Positions 58,806-64,000 of a stretch of 64,000 bases of DNA are shown here, piece after piece. A program made the position numbers and the translations under genes. This stretch comes from Jacaranda mimosifolia. Its lineage: Eukaryota; Streptophyta; Magnoliopsida; Lamiales; Bignoniaceae. The notes beneath the pieces are model-generated. The model searched no databases. It worked only from the letters and a program-made list of their open reading frames with translations, and was not told the DNA's origin. The stretch spans positions 23,785,744-23,849,743 of the forward strand of contig CM032123.1 in NCBI GenBank assembly GCA_018894105.1, written 5' to 3'. Within the stretch, counting starts at the first letter, position 1. Each line of letters opens with the position of its first letter.

Positions 58806-59870
58806 CCAAATTAGATTGCCTCTAATGTAAAAGTCCACACACCAAATCTATGGCCTATTCTCCACAGAATGGCTGGAATATCTACAGAGAATGAGGGTAG
58901 GAAGGCTGAGAAGAAGGAGGAGGAGGAAGTTGGAGAGAATAATAGGATGCTAACAAATTAGATTCCCACTACACGAAATGTGGGGAGAAATAACACTAGT
59001 CATGCACACACTTGCTCTCACTCACTCTTGGCCGGCCACACTCCTATATCTATATATAGGAGTGGTCCATGAACATCCCCAAGGAAATGATGCCAAGTGT
59101 CCTTGCCAAGGTGGCCACTAACTAGTAATTAGTGAATAAGAATATTAATTGAAGCACAAATTTCATCTTATAAAATGTCTTGCAATTAAATTCCAATTCA
59201 CATTAAATGAACCATTCATATAATTATTCTCCTGAAAAATAATCATCCAACTCAATTAAATTAAATACTTTAATTTAACCAATAATAATTTGACTTAACT
59301 CTTAAGTCAAAAATGCTTAACTATGTAAGCTAGTCAAAGTCAATTTAACCCTTAAATTAATTTTGACCAATTGATAGTCATGTGACATCAATTAATTAAC
59401 CCTTAATTAATTGATCTTAATTTAACTCTTAAATTAATTTGACTAATTTAACATTTAAATTGATCAAGTCAAAATGACTACAATTTTGCCTCCTCCAAAA
59501 TGGTTATGAATTTTCAAACTCTTAGAAAACTCTACTTCCTTCAATTGACCATGTCATTGGCTTTTGTGTGTGACCCATTAGGTCCTACCATTCTTTGGAC
59601 ATGGGCTCACAACTCCTTGTGACTTTTGGAATATCAAATATTCACATTAGTTTAAACTCCTTTAAACTAAGTGACTTGATTCAATTAATCTCATTAATTG
59701 AAGAGTACCTAATCTCCATGGTCGATGTCCAACCTCAAGCCCATGGAGACCAACTAATTGGCCGAAATGAATGCTCTTGAAGAACCATTCTAGCATTACG
59801 TGTACCATGCAAATACGGTCCTTCCGTCTCCTATCTCCCGAAAGAGGCCTAGGGCAAGATATCAGTCTTT
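58806..59870 (-). repeat. Copy M 5' LTR, both ends missing
   Basis: Minus strand, internal about 1.07 kb of an E-type LTR including the AT-rich zone (59250-59470) and TATA palindrome (59042-59060). It joins leader at 58805 and inverted K LTR at 59870. Over the shared span it is nearly identical to 56500-57660. Confidence 0.87.
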
Positions 59871-60953
59871 GGTGACTGATTTTCAAGGATTCAATTTGAC
59901 GATCAATTTTGGTTTGATTAATTTAAGTGTTAAATTAATCAACTAATTTAAAGAGGTAAATTAGACCAATAATTAAAGTGTTAATTATTTGGTACCATGT
60001 TGACCATCAATTGGACAAGTTGACTTAAAGAGTTAAGTTGACTAATTTGAGCTTAAGAGTTAAGCTTGTTTGATTTAAGAGTTAAGTCAAACGTTAATTA
60101 ATTAAATTAAAGTGTTTAATTTAATAAATGGGAAGAATACTTTTTGGAGGGAAAATTTAAATAAAGTGTTCATTTAAATTAGCATCTTAATTAATTTGGA
60201 ATAAGATTCCAAATGAAATTGAAATGCACATGAAATTCAAGTAAGACTTGAATATGAATTTTGCCAACTTGGCATGCCACTTGAGCGGTCACCTTGAGGA
60301 AGGTGTGATGCCAACTAGCATCACACCTTCCATCCTCTATATATATACAGAGAGTGCAAGCAAAATTCGATAATTACATTGCTGAAAGTGCGAGAATTAG
60401 ATTCTTGTATTCTCTCCAAAATCTCTCTTTCCATGCATTGCATCATATGTTGAAGCTTTACATTCCTTCTTCTTCCCAATCTGAAAATTGACCTCCTCTA
60501 CATTATTTTCTCCTCTATAACTCTAGCTTCTAGCAAGGGGAAATTGGAAGATTGTTTATTGTGTGGATCATATCAGTAGAGGCAAGGCACTTGACTTGCT
60601 CGGTTCTGGAGATCCACCTGCAGCAACTTCTGGTTGGCAAATTTTTTTTGAGCGATGTAGAAGGTTTTTCGCTCCAACTTTTTTACAGTAACTTTTCCTA
60701 TGTGTAGATGTGTTCCAGATTTAATTTAGTGATCTAGGGCAAAAGCTGTCATCTTTCCGTTGTGCAGATTCCAGACAATTTCTGGATCCGAGAAAGATAG
60801 TCGATCTTCTCCTTGTTTTGAGCTACAAGAGGTAATTCTTTTTTTTTAATTCAAATCTATAGAATGAATAGATCTCCTGACGCTTGAGTAGCTTAGTTAT
60901 TTTCAAGATTATGAAGTTTTGATTTATGGATCCTAACGCTACTCTTGCCTTCA
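59871..60953 (+). repeat. Copy K LTR, 5' truncated
   Basis: Matches the second LTR subfamily (as 44864-47075 inverted) from the TTTGGTTTGATTAATTTAAG zone to CTTGCCTTCA. AT-rich repeat zone 59910-60130, TATATATATAC at about 60339. The CATCACACC/GGTGTGATGCC inverted words at 60304-60330 are subfamily-specific. Confidence 0.87.
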
Positions 60954-61290
60954 CTTTAATATGTCAAAATAAGATGTTATGATTAACGAATTGGTGAACG
61001 TACTTGTGACCGCCGAGGTCACTATAGAAAAGGAGAAACATCTTATGCTTGCTTCCTCTTCTAAGTCGAAAGGACCTAAGGATCCAAGAAAGGGAGGTAA
61101 GAGGAAGAAGATTCTTCCTCCAAAGGCAAGCAACCTGTGAAGAGTTTCAGGGGGAAGGGGGGCAAGAAAAAGGCTAAAATCAATGTGAGTTGTTTCCAAT
61201 ACGGTGAAAACGGACATTGGAAAAGAAATTGCAAAGCTTACCTTGCAACCCCTGAGAAGGGTATGTACTTTATTGAAGTGTATTTGACGA
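60954..61290 (+). pseudogene. gag: Copy K: gag carboxy-terminal part
   Basis: Starts in the FNMSK block with one stop (SK*DVMINELVN), then KEKHLMLASSSKSKG and RKGGKRKK. A shift precedes the zinc knuckle (61191-61232), CFQYGENGHWKRNC, with Tyr at the second cysteine. Confidence 0.85.
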
Positions 61291-61720
61291 CTAATTCTTC
61301 CTCATGGGTATTTGATACCATATGTGGTTCCCACCTTCGTAATATGTTAGAAGGGATAGAAAGAAGAAAGAGTCTTCATGAAGGGGATATGATTTTTCGC
61401 CAAGAAAATGGAGCAAGAGTTGCCGCCATGTTCCAAGGTATAATCAAGTTAGACTTGGGGAATGTTTGCGTTGTACTTGATCTGGTTTATTATGTACCTA
61501 ATTTTGTTAAGACCATTATTTTAATTCCTGTTCTCGATAATGAAGAATATGATTTTTCTATATCGAATGAGATGTTGAAGGCATTAAAGAATGGTTCTTT
61601 GATTGCTGAAGGTACATTGAATAACGGATTGTACATACTTGATTCTCAACCTTCACTAATGCGCATTCAATCAAGTAAAAGAAAATTATATAGCCAAAAA
61701 GATGTCATTCTATAGCATGC
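61291..61720 (+). pseudogene. pol: Copy K: aspartic protease, open
   Basis: In one open frame with the zinc knuckle (61137-61715, 192 codons), which shows directly that gag and pol share a frame in this family. Active site VFDTICGSH: the catalytic aspartate is kept, and the third residue is Ile where E has Ala. Then EGDMIFRQENGARVAAMFQG and YYVPNFVKTIILIPVLDNEE. A stop after KDVIL precedes integrase. Confidence 0.88.
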
Positions 61721-62440
61721 TAGACTTGGGCATATTCCTAAAAATAGGTTGAGCAAGTTAGAAGCTCTCAAAGCACTAAATGTTAGTGGCATGAGGACCT
61801 TCCTACTTGAGAATCTTTTTTAAAAGAAAAAATGACCAAACCTTCTTTTGCGAGACAAACGGAGCGCACCACAAGTCCTTTGGATTTGAACGATACGGAT
61901 GTTTGTGGCCTACTAAGAGTTATTGCGAGAGGAAGCTATTCCTATTTCATCATCTTTACCAATGATTAGAGTTGGTTTGGACATATGTATCTTATGAAAT
62001 ACAAGTCCAAAGCCTTTGAAAATTTCAAAGAGTATAAGAGTGAAGTGGAAATGCGAAAAGCACTTAGTATTAAAGCTCTTCGATCGGATCGTGGGGGAGA
62101 TTACCTAAGTACCAAATCTTGGATTATCTAAAGGAGAATGAGATTCTCTCTCAATAGACTACACCCGACACACCCTACCACATTGGAGTAGCCAAAACTA
62201 GAAACCGTACTTTGTTGGGCATGGTACATTCCATGAAGAGCTTTTTCGATGTGCTCATATCCTTTTGTGGATATACCTTAGAAATGGTGATGAAGCTACA
62301 AATGTAGTACCTCCAAACTTGGTGCCAAAAAATACCACATGAGATGTGGTATGGTGAAGTACCCTCTTATCATTATCCAAAGATTTGGGGGGACTCCCAC
62401 CTACGTAAGACAGACAGTGTGAAATAGGTTGATAGCAGAT
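61721..62440 (+). pseudogene. pol: Copy K: integrase remnant
   Basis: HARLGHIPKNRLSKLEALKA is readable, then many stops and shifts. The core survives as scattered blocks (GGYSYF-like, SIKALRSDRGGD, FVGHGTFHEE in a shifted frame). Non-functional; more decayed than in C or E. Confidence 0.8.
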
Positions 62441-63830
62441 CCACCTTGTGCAGGTTTGTGGGATACCCAAGAGAGTCTATGGGTTATTACTTTTATGATC
62501 CCTCGAAACAAAAGATATTTATTTCGAGGAACACATACATTTTGGAAAAAAAATTCTATTATTTAGAAATGGCATTGTTGTCAAACTTGGTGAAGTTTAA
62601 GATGATCATCAAATCCCACAAGCAATGAACACAAACAAGCAGCAAGAGCCTCCCACACGACCCCCTGAGAAGGTTGGATTGGATCAAGAAGCAACCCAAA
62701 AGGTTTGAATTTCTTCATGAGATGGGCCAATCGGATAGTGATTCAAAGACCAATGAGAAAGCTATGTTGGACATAGACCTGGGACATTGGTGTGATGCCA
62801 TTAAATTTGAAATGGACTCCATGTACTCGAACAAAGTATAGCCTTTGATAGATCCACCAAAGGGAATAGTTCCCATTAGTTGCAAGTGGATCTATAAGAG
62901 AAAGGTAGGAGTCGATGGAGAGGTAATGACCTTTAATGCACGACTAGTGGCAAAAGGTTACACCCAAATACCCGATATCAATTTTGAGAAAACCTTTTCA
63001 CCAATTGCGATGCCTAAGTCCATTCGGATTTTACTTGCCGTAGACTCATATTATGACTATGAGATATGGCAAATGGATGGGAAAACCAATTTTCTCAATA
63101 GAGACATTGAAGAAGAAATCTATATGGAGCAACCACAAGGTTTTATATCCAAGGGGAGTGAGCAAAAGGTTTGCAAACTCCATGGATCTAGTTATGGACT
63201 CAGATAGACGTCCCAAAGTTGAAACATACGTTTTTACAAGATAATCAAATCGTTTGGCTTTGTTAAAAATGTGTATGAACCATGTGTGTAAAAGAAGGCT
63301 AGTGGGAGTAGTGTACAATTTACTGTGCTTTAAGTCGATGAAATCCTTCTCATTGGGAATGAGGTTCGAATGTTATAGCATACTAAAGCATGGTTATCTA
63401 CTTAATTCTCCATAGAGGATTTGGTAGAAGCATCATATGTATTAGGAATACGTATCTATAGAGATAAATTGAAGAGGATACTGGGGCTTTCTCAAATCCT
63501 GTATGTTGACAAGATACTAAAGAGGTTTTCTATGAAAAAATCTAAGAGGGGATTCCTCCCCATGGGACATAGCACTCGTCCCTCCAAGTCTATGGCCCCT
63601 AAGACTGACAACGAGAGATAAAGAATGCCCCATACCTTATGCATCCGTTATTGCAAGTATAACGTATGCAGTTTAATGTACAAGAATGGATATAGCACAC
63701 GCTCTAAGTGTTACGAGTCAATTCCAATCTAATCCCCGTAAAAGTTACTGGATAGCCGTAAAACCAATCCTTAAGTACTGGAGAAGGAGTAAGGAGTTGT
63801 TTTTGGTATACAGTAGTGGAAAATTGAAAC
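62441..63830 (+). pseudogene. pol: Copy K: linker and reverse transcriptase
   Basis: Linker GYPRESMGYYFYDPSKQK is open at 62446-62628. RT is open at 62845-63207 (CKWIYKRKVGVDGE, ARLVAKGYTQIPDINFEKTF, WQMDGKTNFLN, EEEIYMEQPQGF). The YVDD site is destroyed: the tyrosine codon is TAA, and the second aspartate is Glu (about 63331-63340). The following ASYVLGIRIYRDKLKRILGL block is open at 63421-63621. Confidence 0.87.
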
Positions 63831-64000
63831 TCGAGGGATTTTTGGATTCTAGTTTCCAATCCGATGTAGATGACCTAAAATCTACTTCTAGATTCATATT
63901 TTACCTTAATAGTTGTGCGATGAGTTGGAAAAGTTCCAAACAAGACACCACGGCCAACTCTACTATAGAGGCAGAATATATTGCGACTTTAGAAGTTACA
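63831..64000 (+). pseudogene. pol: Copy K: RNase H start (cut by window edge)
   Basis: LEGFLDSSFQSDVDDLKSTS and SWKSSKQDTTANST then EAEYIAT, mostly in one frame to the last base. The rest of the domain and the 3' LTR lie beyond the window. Confidence 0.85.

Larger units (their letters stand above)
56491..59870 (-). mobile_element. Copy M: heavily deleted copia element, minus strand
   Basis: Minus strand order: LTR piece (59870-58806), leader piece (58805-58206), 106-bp integrase piece (58205-58100), LTR (58099-56491) ending CA at its true terminus inside H gag. Almost the whole coding region is missing. Its LTRs and leader are E-type and close to copy E. AGAGG at 56486-56490 could be a target repeat, but the other end is lost. 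Confidence 0.82.
59871..64000 (+). mobile_element. Copy K: copia element lacking primer site and leader, running off the right edge
   Basis: Plus strand. A 5'-truncated LTR (59871-60953) is joined directly to the middle of gag at 60954, then protease, integrase, RT and the start of RNase H up to the window end. Primer site, whole leader and the first two thirds of gag are deleted. Confidence 0.88.

Overview
This window is repeat-derived plant nuclear DNA. It is AT-rich and I see no intact host gene. Nearly all of it is decayed copies of one Ty1/copia LTR-retrotransposon superfamily, recognised from four things: gag - protease - integrase - reverse transcriptase - RNase H order, a YVDD reverse transcriptase motif, LTRs running TGTTGGAATAG...CTTCA, and a primer binding site resembling the initiator-methionine tRNA end (TGGTATCRGAGCC). 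These traits, plus a non-autonomous hAT-type element, point to a flowering plant. The species and exact copia lineage cannot be fixed from sequence alone; a Tork/Angela/TAR-like lineage is my best guess.

Layout. Copy A (minus strand) runs 1-5395 and resumes at 16294-19166. Copy B (plus, 5396-16293) is inserted in A's leader. A's 5' LTR also carries a 687-bp hAT-like element (18116-18802). A 2.4-kb non-copia island follows (19167-21570). Next is a lone LTR, D (21571-22297 plus 32549-33425), split by copy C (plus, 22298-32543), which has a perfect 5-bp target duplication, CCGTA. Copy E (plus, 33426-41950) keeps the best-preserved gag and integrase. From 41951 to 52018 lies minus-strand tandem FG, two internal regions sharing one LTR. 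Then come plus-strand fragment H (52019-56490), a heavily deleted minus-strand copy M (56491-59870), and plus-strand copy K (59871-64000), which runs off the right edge.

How the parts work. Each copy was once a self-replicating unit: LTR promoter, tRNA-primed reverse transcription, Gag particle, and a Pol with protease, integrase, RT and RNase H. Every copy now has stops, frameshifts or large deletions, so none looks autonomous. Unusual shared traits are LTRs of about 2.2 kb, a leader of about 1.9-2.0 kb between primer site and gag, a GC-rich hairpin island and a four-copy motif in that leader, a small protein-like reading frame inside the LTRs, and a zinc knuckle whose second cysteine is missing in six of seven copies.

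No tRNA, rRNA, CRISPR array or convincing host coding region was found. Domain boundaries are approximate to some tens of bases; LTR ends, primer sites and target duplications were read directly.
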